Origin: Cohnella nanjingensis
GTDB taxonomy: Bacteria > Bacillota > Bacilli > Paenibacillales > Paenibacillaceae
Length of the DNA stretch: 64,000 nt
Direction: 5' to 3'
Assembly: GCF_014212125.1 (NCBI RefSeq)
Contig: NZ_JACJVP010000027.1
Coordinates: 36,199-100,198, forward strand
Positions 30,646 to 38,915 of the stretch are shown one piece after another. The notes beneath the pieces are model-generated. The model did no database searches. It was not told the DNA's origin and saw only the letters and a program-made list of their open reading frames with translations. Position 1 is the stretch's first letter. Every line of letters starts with the position of its first letter. The position numbers were made by a program, and so were the translations under genes.

Positions 30646-31788
30646 ATGGCATGCAAGACGAAAGGCTCCTACGAGACGGGCGAATATCGGAACTTGTTCC
30701 TGGAAGCGGGATATAAGGAAGAGGAGATCGACGCCAAGCTCGACCAAGCGTGGAGCGAGCTGTTCGGCGGCGATCCGGACGTCCGCATCTATTATCGGGT
30801 CGGCGACGACATGGGCTACATCCTGGATACCGGCAACTCGGACGTTCGCACCGAAGGCATGTCCTACGGGATGATGATGGCCGTTCAAATGAATAAGAAG
30901 GACATCTTCGACCGGCTCTGGAACTTCTCCAAGACGTACATGCAGCATACGGAAGGCCGATACAAAGATTATTTCGCCTGGCATTGCAGGCCGGACGGTA
31001 CCCGCATCTCCCAAGGGCCGGCTCCCGACGGGGAGGAATTCTTCGCGATGGCGTTGTTCTTCGCTTCGAATCGGTGGGGGGACGGTCAGGCGCCGTACGA
31101 TTATGCCGGACAGGCGAGAACGATCCTTCGCGCCTGCGTGCATCAAGGCCGGGACGGCGAAGGCGATCCGATGTGGGACCCGGCGACCCGGCTCATCAAG
31201 TTCATCCCGGAGTCTCCCTTAAGCGATCCGTCCTACCATCTGCCCCACTTCTACGAACTGTTCGCGCTATGGGCCGACGAACGGGACCGTCCGTTCTGGC
31301 GGGAAGCCGCCGCGGCGAGCAGAGCCTACTTGCGCAAGGCCTGTCATCCGGTTACCGGATTGTCTCCGGAATACGCCCATTTCGACGGAACGCCGTCGGG
31401 ACCGCAGCCACATGGCGACTTCCGCCACTTCTTCAGCGACGCCTACAGGGTCGCGGCCAACATCGGCCTCGATTGGGAGTGGTTCCGAAAGGATCCGTGG
31501 CAAGTCGAGCAATCGAATCGCCTTCAGCGATTCTTCCGCGATATCGAGGTGTCCGACTACCGCCGGTATCGTCTGGACGGAAGCCCCTTCGAGGAGCCGG
31601 CCCTGCATCCGATCGGCCTGCTGGCGACCAACGCGGCGGCCTCCCTCGCCGCGGACGGTCGGGATGCCGCTCCATTCGTGCGCAAGTTCTGGAATACGCC
31701 GCTGCGGACCGGCACTCGTCGCTATTACGACAATTGCCTTTATTTCTTCAGCCTGCTTGCTCTTAGCGGCCGCTACCGCATCTATTAG
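30646..31788 (+). CDS. GH8 reducing-end xylose-releasing exo-oligoxylanase (Rex)
   Basis: A protein of 380 residues without a signal peptide, one of the few plus-strand genes. It aligns from memory along its whole length with Bacillus halodurans Rex (EC 3.2.1.156): YYRVGDDMGYILDTGNSDVR, TEGMSYGMMMAVQM with the general acid Glu70 at the same number, and HFFSDAYRVAANIG with the base Asp265. It removes xylose from the reducing end of xylo-oligosaccharides in the cytoplasm. GGAGG lies 8 bases before the start. It supports xylo-oligosaccharide as the substrate of the neighbouring importer. Confidence 0.95.
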   Translation: MACKTKGSYETGEYRNLFLEAGYKEEEIDAKLDQAWSELFGGDPDVRIYYRVGDDMGYILDTGNSDVRTEGMSYGMMMAVQMNKKDIFDRLWNFSKTYMQHTEGRYKDYFAWHCRPDGTRISQGPAPDGEEFFAMALFFASNRWGDGQAPYDYAGQARTILRACVHQGRDGEGDPMWDPATRLIKFIPESPLSDPSYHLPHFYELFALWADERDRPFWREAAAASRAYLRKACHPVTGLSPEYAHFDGTPSGPQPHGDFRHFFSDAYRVAANIGLDWEWFRKDPWQVEQSNRLQRFFRDIEVSDYRRYRLDGSPFEEPALHPIGLLATNAAASLAADGRDAAPFVRKFWNTPLRTGTRRYYDNCLYFFSLLALSGRYRIY

Positions 31789-31807
31789 GAGGGCAAGACG
31801 ATCGGCC

Positions 31808-31931
31808 TTACAGCTTCGTCCAGGTCTCTTCGACCCTGTCCGCGATGTCCGCTTCCGATTAACCGAGCTCGCGGAATACGTTCCGGTAAGCGCCGGTGGC
31901 GAATGCGCCTTATCCCTGTTCCAGCTTGCAT
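31808..31931 (-). pseudogene. Remnant of a second GH8 (Rex-like) gene
   Basis: Opposite in orientation to the intact GH8 gene. From ATG at 31931, with AAGGGGG in front, the minus strand reads MQAGTGI, then after a one-base shift GAFATGAYRNVFRELG, a TAA where Tyr is expected, SEADIADRVEETWTKL and another TAA. This follows the intact N-terminus (GSYETGEYRNLFLEAGY, EEEIDAKLDQAWSEL) residue by residue. About 40 codons survive; nothing of the catalytic region remains before the intact gene's end at 31788. It is too diverged from the intact copy to be a recent duplication. Confidence 0.75.
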
Positions 31932-32146
31932 CCCCCTTCGCATCGCGCCCTATGCCCTAAGCCATTCCGATGTAACCGTTTGCACGAAATCGGATCGCGT
32001 TTGCTTCCCTGTTGATGGAGCCGACTTCGCGCGCGAACGCGGTTGTCGGATCGGCCAAGACGCTTCTACGATCATCCTACCACGGTCAGCCGTCCGCGCC
32101 CATCGCCAAAACGGTCGGATATTTACCCAAATCGCGCAACAAGACA
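31932..32146. other. Spacer with no recognised gene
   Basis: Between the GH8 remnant and the ger terminator I see no open frame with a ribosome binding site, no clear dyad and no further GH8-like peptide. It may be further decayed sequence of the remnant's upstream region. Confidence 0.4.
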
Positions 32147-32180
32147 ACAGCCGGAAGGGGGATCCGGCCCCTCCCGGCTG
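32147..32180 (-). terminator. Terminator of the ger operon
   Basis: Directly after the GerC-type stop, the minus strand forms a GC-rich stem AGCCGGGAGGGG/CCCCCTTCCGGCT around GCCGGATC, followed by the T-rich TTGTCTTGTTG. Confidence 0.65.
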
Positions 32181-33335
32181 CTATTCGTCCGTGAACCCTT
32201 TGTATTTTCCGGTGCTCGTCAGATGAACGCGAACGTCGATGCGCCGGATCGAATCGAGCCGGATGAAGAAGGGATTCCGCGCCGACAGCGTACGATAGAG
32301 ACGTGGCTCTTTGCGGTATACCGCCTCCCTCAGGTTAAACGGATCGCACTTCAGTCCGAGCGCCTTGGCATAGGTCTCTTTGATCTCGTCCCGGATGACA
32401 ATGCTCGCCTGACGCTCCAATTCGGCGATCGAAGCGTCCTTGATCATCTCGCTGACATAGCCTTGAACCTTCACCGACAGGTCGAACCGGACATCGCCAT
32501 CGGAGGGGATCGGCCGAATGGTCAAACGGGGCTTGATCAGCATCAGCACCGCGACCGGCGCTCCGCTCTCCGGCAGGCGCACGGGCGTACGCTCGAGCTT
32601 GCGCTCCGCCCATCGGAAGCCGACGAGATCGGAGACGGACATCCATTCGTTCATCTTGTGGTCATCGAAGAAGTAAGCGCCCGAGATAGTGAACATCGAC
32701 TTGTTGCGCTTGTCCTCGGACCAGCTGCCCCGGGCGATGTCGAGGGAAGGCAGCATCGCCGTATGCGCAGGCTCGTTCAGGTTCGCGATGGCCCGATTGC
32801 CGGTCACGGGCAGGATGAAGGATCTCGGCGCGTTCAGTTGGGCGGCCGTGAACATGATCGTATCCAGCGGCGACAGATTGAACATGGATTTCTGCACGAG
32901 GATGTCCATCAACTTCGCTTTGGTCCCGTACATGAGGATGTTGTATCGGATCTCGCGGTAACGGTTCAGCGCGTTGTAGGTTTCGATGACGCCTTTGCGC
33001 AGGACGTTCTCGCTCAGCACGACCGCCTTCAAATGTCCCCAGTACAGACGAAGCTGTGACGTCACGCCGACGTCCGCGATGGCGCCTGAGACCGTATCGC
33101 CGGTCCCGGTACCGACCCAGATCGGCACCTCCTTGCCCAGTTGGACGTTCTCCGTGCGGGCGACGTTCGTGAAATTCAGGATCTGGACGTAAGCGACGTA
33201 TTGGCCATTGACGAAGTCCATGCCCAGCGCCGTGGCGTAGGCCAAATTCTGAATGTCCTTCGCGCCCGCGCAGCCCGGCAGGAGCAAGGCGGCGGCAAGC
33301 GTGAGTCCGAGCGCGCATCGGCGGCCGCGATTCAT
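32181..33335 (-). CDS. Spore germination lipoprotein, Ger(x)C family
   Basis: A protein of 384 residues with a signal peptide ending in the lipobox LLLPGC. It then reads GAKDIQNLAYATALGMDF, the usual start of GerBC/GerAC proteins, and ends in the conserved C-terminal domain with VKVQGYVSEM. It is the C subunit of a germinant receptor in the inner spore membrane. It overlaps the A-subunit gene by four bases and has AAGGAGAGGGG before the start. Confidence 0.94.
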   Translation of the reverse strand: MNRGRRCALGLTLAAALLLPGCAGAKDIQNLAYATALGMDFVNGQYVAYVQILNFTNVARTENVQLGKEVPIWVGTGTGDTVSGAIADVGVTSQLRLYWGHLKAVVLSENVLRKGVIETYNALNRYREIRYNILMYGTKAKLMDILVQKSMFNLSPLDTIMFTAAQLNAPRSFILPVTGNRAIANLNEPAHTAMLPSLDIARGSWSEDKRNKSMFTISGAYFFDDHKMNEWMSVSDLVGFRWAERKLERTPVRLPESGAPVAVLMLIKPRLTIRPIPSDGDVRFDLSVKVQGYVSEMIKDASIAELERQASIVIRDEIKETYAKALGLKCDPFNLREAVYRKEPRLYRTLSARNPFFIRLDSIRRIDVRVHLTSTGKYKGFTDE

Positions 33336-34825
33336 GGCTTCCCCTCTCCTTCATGATCGTCGTCAAGGCCGTTCAGGCTGGCAGGCCGCTTGCGGATAAA
33401 GGACCAAGGCACGCGCAGGAACGCGACGAGCACATCCCGTACGCGCAGCGGCGACAAGGGCGCCAGATAGGCGACGCCGAAAGACTTCAGTTGCGACATG
33501 AAGCCGACCAGGATCACCATCCCGAGAATGACCCCGTACATCCCGAGGAAGGTCGACATGATGAAGAAGAACAGCCGCAAGATGCTGACGACGGTGCTGA
33601 GCGATTGATTGACCAGCGTCACGCCCGACACGGCCGTGACCGCCCCTACGACGACGACTGAAGGAGACACGAGCCCGGCGCGGATGGCCGCGTCTCCGAT
33701 GATCAGCCCGCCGATCGAAGTGAGCGTCTGTCCGATCGAGCTGGGCAGCCGTACCCCGGCCTCTCTGAAGATCTCCAGCAAGATGAGCAGAATAAACATC
33801 TCGAACTGCGAGGAGAAGGGCAAGCCCAACCGGGACATCGAGACGGTCGCCATGATCCGGAACGGAATCTGATCTTGATGGAAGCTGGCCAGGGCGACCC
33901 AAATGGCGGGCAGAAAGATGGACAAGAATAAACTGAAGCCTCGGATGGCACGCGCGAACGAAACGTATGAGTAGTTGAAGTGAACGTCCTCCGGCGACTT
34001 CAGGATCAGAGACAAGCCGGCGGGCCCGACCAGGACCATCGGATTCCCGTCCAGAACGATGACGAACCGCCCCGCCAGGAGGGAGGTGATCGTATAATCC
34101 GGCCTGCCGGTGAAATCGATCAACGGGAATATTTTAAATTTGGATCCAACAAGCCATTCCTCTAGCTGATTGATGCTGTACACCCCGTCCGTATCGATCT
34201 CCCGCAGCTTCCGCCGCACGTGATCGAGCTGATCCGGGTTCGCGATGTCGTAGAAATAAAGAAGGGCGGCCCGCGTGCGGGTGCGTCTCCCGAGCGTAAA
34301 ATTCTCTACCCGCAACGACTGGCTGCGGATGCGCTTGCGAATCAGCGCGACATTGGTGACGACGTCCTCGATGAAGCAGTCCTTCGGCCCCTTGATCGAT
34401 ATCTCCGTGCTGGACTCCGCGGGCGTACGCCGGGGACTGTTGGCCAGACTGATCGTGTACAGCGCCTCTTCCTCGACGAACAACAGCAGGAGATCGCCTT
34501 GGAAGACGGCTTCGTCCACCTCCTCCGGCGTCGCGTCAATGTCGAGCGGCGTCAGGTGCAGCATCGCCCCGAGCCGTTCCGAGGGATGCTCGCGCGCATC
34601 CGGCCGCTCGTAATACAACTCCAGCTCCGGCAACACCGCCTCATGGATCTGCCTGGTGTCGCACAGCCCGAACTCGTAGACCAGCATCACGGCCGCAGAG
34701 CCGGGCGGCTCGCCGAATTCGCAGATCTTCACGACGACATCGGCCGAGCCATCGAAGTGCCGCTTCAGCTTTTCCTTCGTCCATCTCGGGTTCTCGGCGC
34801 TCTGCCGCGTAGCGTTTGACCGCAT
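33332..34825 (-). CDS. Spore germination receptor subunit, GerA/GerKA family
   Basis: A protein of 497 residues. The N-terminal soluble domain of ~240 residues includes ENFTLGRRTRTRAALLYF and LVGSKFKIFPLIDFTGRPDY. The membrane domain has SYVSFARAIRGFSLFLSIFLPAIWVAL and RLPSSIGQTLTSIGGLIIGDAAI, both GerA-family signatures. With the B and C subunits it detects germinants. It starts on the last base of the GerB stop (TAATG), so translation is coupled. Confidence 0.95.
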   Translation of the reverse strand: MRSNATRQSAENPRWTKEKLKRHFDGSADVVVKICEFGEPPGSAAVMLVYEFGLCDTRQIHEAVLPELELYYERPDAREHPSERLGAMLHLTPLDIDATPEEVDEAVFQGDLLLLFVEEEALYTISLANSPRRTPAESSTEISIKGPKDCFIEDVVTNVALIRKRIRSQSLRVENFTLGRRTRTRAALLYFYDIANPDQLDHVRRKLREIDTDGVYSINQLEEWLVGSKFKIFPLIDFTGRPDYTITSLLAGRFVIVLDGNPMVLVGPAGLSLILKSPEDVHFNYSYVSFARAIRGFSLFLSIFLPAIWVALASFHQDQIPFRIMATVSMSRLGLPFSSQFEMFILLILLEIFREAGVRLPSSIGQTLTSIGGLIIGDAAIRAGLVSPSVVVVGAVTAVSGVTLVNQSLSTVVSILRLFFFIMSTFLGMYGVILGMVILVGFMSQLKSFGVAYLAPLSPLRVRDVLVAFLRVPWSFIRKRPASLNGLDDDHEGEGKP

Positions 34826-35922
34826 TAACGTCCCTCCTCACTCGGCTCGGGCTTGGCAAACAAGGCGATGACCATCCAGATGACGGACAAGGCGAACAAG
34901 GCGTAAAACGAAATCGGGATATAGTACCGGTACATCTCCAGATAGACCGTGTACTCGTTGTTCGGCAGCAGCACCAGGACGATGTAGCTGGCCATGATCC
35001 CCAGGATGAACCGCTTCCGCGCGCGAGCGCCCTTGAACGGCAAGATCTCCGTCAGCGTATAGACGGCCAGGCTGATGCGGACGCAGGTGCCGGACAGCCA
35101 CTGGAAGATCGAGAAGAAATCCAGATGCTCCACATACTGCCCGATCTCCACCAGCCGCCATTGCTCGTACGGAGAACTCATCTGCTTGGCCGCTTCGTTC
35201 GGCCCGAACTCCGTAATGGCGCCGACGATCGGCCCGAGCGCGATCCCGATCGTGAACGCGCAGTAGAGGAGAACCTGCCAATAACGAACCTTCGTCAGCA
35301 ACCGATGTTGAAGAAAGAGAAGGATGATCAACTCGATGTAGCCGCCGCCAATGTAGACGAAGCCCTCCATCACGGGCGACCATCCGTGCTCCAGGACGGG
35401 GAGCAGCAGATTGTGGTCCTTCATGTCCGAATTGGATACGCCGACGAAGATCCCCAGCGCAATGACGATCGGCAGCAGCAAGCCGGAAGCGATAGCGATC
35501 ACCCGGAGGCCCCACACGGCCAAGATACAGGAGACAATCACCAAGGGGAGAGCAAGCGTCAACTTCGAGCTGGCGGGCAAATAGTTGGTAATGTGCCAAT
35601 TTACCGTGTGAATGACGATCATCGCGCCAATCAGATATAATTGCAGGCACACGGGCAAGACCATCAGCCACGACACCAGCGGGTGCGTTTGACTGGCGAG
35701 CCAAGGCTGCCATTTCCGCTGCCCGGACCGGTGGTTCATCCAGACGAGCAAGGGACTCCAGAGCAGAAATAAAGCGCCGGCGGCGAGGACGGTGATCCAC
35801 GAATCTCTCCCGGACGATTGCAGCAGCATCGGGTTAATGATGACGTGGCTGGCCAAGCCGTTCATGAGCGCCAGGATGGTAAAGGTCTGCAAAAAGCTGA
35901 TCTTGGATGCCGATCCTTCCAA
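34825..35922 (-). CDS. Spore germination permease-like subunit, GerAB family
   Basis: A protein of 365 residues with about ten membrane helices in the APC-transporter-like fold of GerAB (KISFLQTFTILALMNGLASHVI, FVYIGGGYIELIILLFLQ). This subunit binds the germinant in known receptors. The TTG at 35922 is chosen because GGAGGT lies six bases upstream, the resulting length is usual, and the forespore promoter lies between 35972 and 36002. A longer in-frame reading to 36165 would run through that promoter. Confidence 0.9.
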   Translation of the reverse strand: MEGSASKISFLQTFTILALMNGLASHVIINPMLLQSSGRDSWITVLAAGALFLLWSPLLVWMNHRSGQRKWQPWLASQTHPLVSWLMVLPVCLQLYLIGAMIVIHTVNWHITNYLPASSKLTLALPLVIVSCILAVWGLRVIAIASGLLLPIVIALGIFVGVSNSDMKDHNLLLPVLEHGWSPVMEGFVYIGGGYIELIILLFLQHRLLTKVRYWQVLLYCAFTIGIALGPIVGAITEFGPNEAAKQMSSPYEQWRLVEIGQYVEHLDFFSIFQWLSGTCVRISLAVYTLTEILPFKGARARKRFILGIMASYIVLVLLPNNEYTVYLEMYRYYIPISFYALFALSVIWMVIALFAKPEPSEEGR

Positions 35923-35971
35923 CTCAACACCTCCGCGCGTGAATTCGCGCTTATGCGGCAGCGATCTATTG

Positions 35972-36002
35972 GAGTATGGCATTTCCATCCATTTATTATG
36001 CA
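35972..36002 (-). promoter_or_regulatory. Forespore (sigma-G type) promoter of the ger operon
   Basis: On the minus strand TGCATA, an 18-base spacer, then CATACTC. The sigma-G consensus is TGMATA-N17/18-CATWMTA, so 12 of 13 positions fit. It lies about 50 bases upstream of the GerB start, where forespore control of a germinant receptor is expected. Confidence 0.65.
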
Positions 36003-36106
36003 ATGATCGCCAAATCCCATTCGCTTGACGCTCGGTCGGGCAATCCCCGCTTGGCATTGCCGTCACCCCCATTCTCTTGTTTTGACGGGAGGACGGGACA
36101 AACCAA

Positions 36107-36137
36107 ATACGGCCCGCGAGCAGCTCGCGGACCGTAT
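36107..36137 (-). terminator. Terminator of the TIM-barrel gene
   Basis: An almost perfect inverted repeat ATACGG.CCGCGAGC/GCTCGCGG.CCGTAT lies 39 bases after the stop, followed on the minus strand by ATTTGGTTTGTCC. Confidence 0.65.
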
Positions 36138-36175
36138 GCGATACGATCGTTTCGATTCGTGACAACCTTCTTCGG

Positions 36176-36979
36176 CTAGGAACGCCAGGAGGGAAATCTC
36201 TCTTTGACGTAATCGGTCATCCACTGATTCACTTCCCACAGGTCGGCGACGGGCGCGTTCGTAAACGGCAGCGTGGGCATGTAGCCCGGCGGGCCGAATT
36301 CGGCCGTGAACGTCGCGTACGCCCGGCCTTCCGACGCCTGGCGCGACACGATCTTCTCCCACCACCCGGCGAAAAGCGCCAACTCCGTCCGGTACTCGGG
36401 CGCGCCCGGATGCGGCACCTGCGGGCCTTCCGGGTAGCCGACTCGGCCATGGATATGGATCGTTCGGGATAGCGCGGCCGCCAGGTTCTCGGCCTGATCT
36501 TCAAGATGCGACTCGCAGACGTTCACCCAATGGCTGAAGTCCGCGGTGATCCGCAGGTCCGGGAACTTGTTCAGCAGCCTGGCCGTCGTCCACGGCGTGA
36601 ACATGGCGCGCATGCGATGCGTCTCGTGTCCGACCGGAATGCCGATCCGCGCCTCCGCTTCCAGCGCGGCAGCGAAGAATCGGTCCTGCTCCGCCTCCGA
36701 CATGCTGTCGCGCGCGCTATGCGAGACGACGAGCAGCGGCCCGAACGACGCCGCCCGCTCCAACTTCTCCGCGAAGGCGGCGGCATGATCGCCCTGGGTG
36801 ACGATCTGGGCGATGTACGCCAAGCCGTGCTTCTCCAGCAGCCGGCGAAACGACTCCGCTTCGGCTGCCGGCGGCGCCGGGGCTTCCACGCCCGCGTATC
36901 CCGCTTCGGCCGCCCGCTTCAACTGCTCCGCGTACGTGCCTTCCATTCCCCATAACGCCTTGAATGTCCGCAGTTCCAT
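36176..36979 (-). CDS. Sugar phosphate isomerase/epimerase-like TIM-barrel protein
   Basis: A protein of 267 residues of the xylose-isomerase-like superfamily. Metal-site candidates are Glu in AGYAGVEAP, Glu/His in GIPVGHETHRMR, Asp/His in RITADFSHWVN, HIHGRVG and Glu in FTAEFGPPG. An AAAGGAG site lies ahead of the start. It is a single-gene unit with its own terminator. Substrate unknown. Confidence 0.83.
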   Translation of the reverse strand: MELRTFKALWGMEGTYAEQLKRAAEAGYAGVEAPAPPAAEAESFRRLLEKHGLAYIAQIVTQGDHAAAFAEKLERAASFGPLLVVSHSARDSMSEAEQDRFFAAALEAEARIGIPVGHETHRMRAMFTPWTTARLLNKFPDLRITADFSHWVNVCESHLEDQAENLAAALSRTIHIHGRVGYPEGPQVPHPGAPEYRTELALFAGWWEKIVSRQASEGRAYATFTAEFGPPGYMPTLPFTNAPVADLWEVNQWMTDYVKERFPSWRS

Positions 36980-37134
36980 TCCTCTGATTCTCCTTTCATC
37001 TCTCGGCGAACGAGCCCCATTCCTTTATCGTATCGCAGAATCGCCGGGCGCGCTTCGCTTCGCTTCCGATTCATGCCGCATTTCTTCCTGTCTCGGGCCG
37101 GATGACGCCTTTCTCTTTCCCTTTTCCCATATGC

Positions 37135-37896
37135 TTACTTCTTCGCGTTCAAGTAGAACTCGATACCGTCCAGGATCCGTTCCAGCCCGAAGTCGAAGTC
37201 GTTGCCGACCGTATTTTCCTCCGTGTTCTCTTCGGTATAGGCACCGGACATGACGAGCGGGTGCAGGTTCGGGTATCGTTCCTCCGTCACCAAGTGTCTC
37301 AGCGCTTCGGTATAGTCCATGCCGCTGAACGCGCCGGGACTTGCGCCCGCGCGAATGGCTCGTTCGATGTCCCGCTGAATGATGCCGACCGAGCGGGCGT
37401 AGCTGCTTGCCAAGAGAACGAGCGACATCTTTTCGTAGTCGTTTAAAGGCAATTCGCGCATGGTGCCGAGCGCATAATCCACGACCTGCAGGTTGTTCGG
37501 CGTGATCGGCACGCCGGAGATGGGAAGATCCCCATACCAGGCATGCTTCACCATGGCGCCTACGGAGATCCTGACATATTCCCGCAAGCCGTCGCGCCAA
37601 TGACGCCCTTCCGTCACCGGCGCGAACGGCATGTCGCAAACGGCATCCTGCATAAGCAGCAGCAGGTCGTCCTTGCTCGGGATATAACGGTAGAGCGACA
37701 TGGTCGTAAATCCCAAAGACGCCGCTACCCGGTTCATAGAGACCGCAGCGATGCCTTCTTGATCGGCAATGGCGATAGCGGCATCTACGATCTGTTCGAT
37801 GCTCATCTCGCGCTTCGGGCCGCGCTGCGGCTGCTTGACCAATCCCCAGCTGAGCGCCACGCCGCGAGGCAATCTTTCCTCCCAATCGCGATCCAC
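37135..37896 (-). CDS. TetR-family repressor of the adjacent ABC exporter
   Basis: A protein of 253 residues. The helix-turn-helix is IVDAAIAIADQEGIAAVSMNRVAASLGFTTMSLYRYIPSK, and the C-terminal part resembles TetR_C domains of drug-resistance regulators. The start is GTG at 37896 with AGGAGG 9 bases upstream. It is transcribed away from the DrrAB-type exporter, and the region between them contains tandem ATATACTG repeats, so it very likely represses both. Confidence 0.9.
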   Translation of the reverse strand: MDRDWEERLPRGVALSWGLVKQPQRGPKREMSIEQIVDAAIAIADQEGIAAVSMNRVAASLGFTTMSLYRYIPSKDDLLLLMQDAVCDMPFAPVTEGRHWRDGLREYVRISVGAMVKHAWYGDLPISGVPITPNNLQVVDYALGTMRELPLNDYEKMSLVLLASSYARSVGIIQRDIERAIRAGASPGAFSGMDYTEALRHLVTEERYPNLHPLVMSGAYTEENTEENTVGNDFDFGLERILDGIEFYLNAKK

Positions 37897-37964
37897 TTCG
37901 AGCGACCTCCTTCATCGATATCTAGCGCGGAAAAAAAATGAAAGTTCTGGGTTGCATTCTAACT

Positions 37965-38005
37965 GTATACGTTATATACTGTGTATGCAATATACTGTTT
38001 ATACA
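37965..38005. promoter_or_regulatory. Probable TetR operator: tandem 16-bp repeats
   Basis: Two adjacent 16-bp direct repeats, ATATACTGTGTATGCA (37974-37989) and ATATACTGTTTATACA (37990-38005), agree at 14 positions, and a related dyad GTATACGTTATATAC overlaps at 37965-37979. This AT-rich block lies between the divergent regulator and exporter, 23 bases before the ATPase start. Confidence 0.65.
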
Positions 38006-38027
38006 TTAAGCAGAAAGAGGGATTCAG

Positions 38028-38915
38028 ATGATTACTCCCGCAATTGAAGTATCCGGCCTGCGAAAGTCCTTCGGCGCGCAGACGGTCCTCGACGGCATCG
38101 ATCTAACTGTACCCAAGGGCAGCATCTTCGCGCTGCTCGGTCCTAACGGCGCCGGCAAGACGACACTAATTCATATCCTGTCCACGCTGGTCGCCCCCGA
38201 CGCCGGTTCGGCTCGCGTCGGCGGCCACGACGTCGTCGCCGACAAGGCCGGCGTCAAACGATCCGTCAGCCTCACCGGCCAATTCGCCGCCGTCGACGAG
38301 ATCTTGACCGCCGAAGAGAACCTGCGGATGATGGGCAGACTCTCCGGACTGACTCCGCCGGAGGCGAGGGCGCGCGCGGATCAGCTGCTTGCACACTTCG
38401 ACCTCGCGGCAGCCGCGCGCAAACGCGTGAAGACGTTCTCCGGCGGTATGCGGCGCCGGCTCGATCTCGCCGTCAGCTTGGTGGTCGACCGGCCCATCCT
38501 GTTCCTGGACGAACCGACTACCGGCCTCGACACGCGCAGCAGACGGGCGCTGTGGGACATCATCCTGGAGCTTGCCGGCCGGGGCATCACGATCTTCCTG
38601 ACGACGCAGTACCTGGAAGAGGCCGATCAATTGGCCGATACGATCGCCGTCATCGCGCACGGCCGCGTCGTCGCATGCGGAACGGCCGAAGCGCTGAAAT
38701 CGCGTATCGGCGGCGACGTGCTGGAGCTGATCGGCGCGAATGACGAGATCATCCGCGAGATTCCGACGGACGGCAGCATCCGCGCAGTGCAGCAATCGCT
38801 CGAGGAATTGGCCCGCACCGCGCCCGCAGGGGCTCGCGTCGGGATCCGCAAACCGAGCATGGACGACGTGTTCTTAGCGTTAACCTCGAATCCGCGGGAG
38901 GGAACCTTCTCATGA
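38028..38915 (+). CDS. ABC-2 exporter ATP-binding protein, DrrA type
   Basis: A protein of 295 residues. Walker A is GPNGAGKT, the signature motif is FSGGMRRRLDLA, Walker B is ILFLDEPTTGLD, and the switch His is replaced by Gln in TTQYLEEAD, as is usual in DrrA-type exporters. The C-terminal ~80 residues match the DrrA-type extension ending in KPSMDDVFLALT. It energises export of a drug-like compound with the permease that overlaps it by four bases (ATGA). Expression is probably controlled by the divergent TetR protein. Confidence 0.93.
   Translation: MITPAIEVSGLRKSFGAQTVLDGIDLTVPKGSIFALLGPNGAGKTTLIHILSTLVAPDAGSARVGGHDVVADKAGVKRSVSLTGQFAAVDEILTAEENLRMMGRLSGLTPPEARARADQLLAHFDLAAAARKRVKTFSGGMRRRLDLAVSLVVDRPILFLDEPTTGLDTRSRRALWDIILELAGRGITIFLTTQYLEEADQLADTIAVIAHGRVVACGTAEALKSRIGGDVLELIGANDEIIREIPTDGSIRAVQQSLEELARTAPAGARVGIRKPSMDDVFLALTSNPREGTFS

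Noticed and set aside
35923..36165. Longer start of the GerAB-type protein
   Set aside because: It would cross the sigma-G-type promoter and adds residues without family resemblance; the TTG at 35922 has a good ribosome binding site.
37025..37915. Alternative long minus-strand frame over the TetR gene
   Set aside because: Arg/His-rich shadow in another frame; the TetR frame has a clear helix-turn-helix and ribosome binding site.
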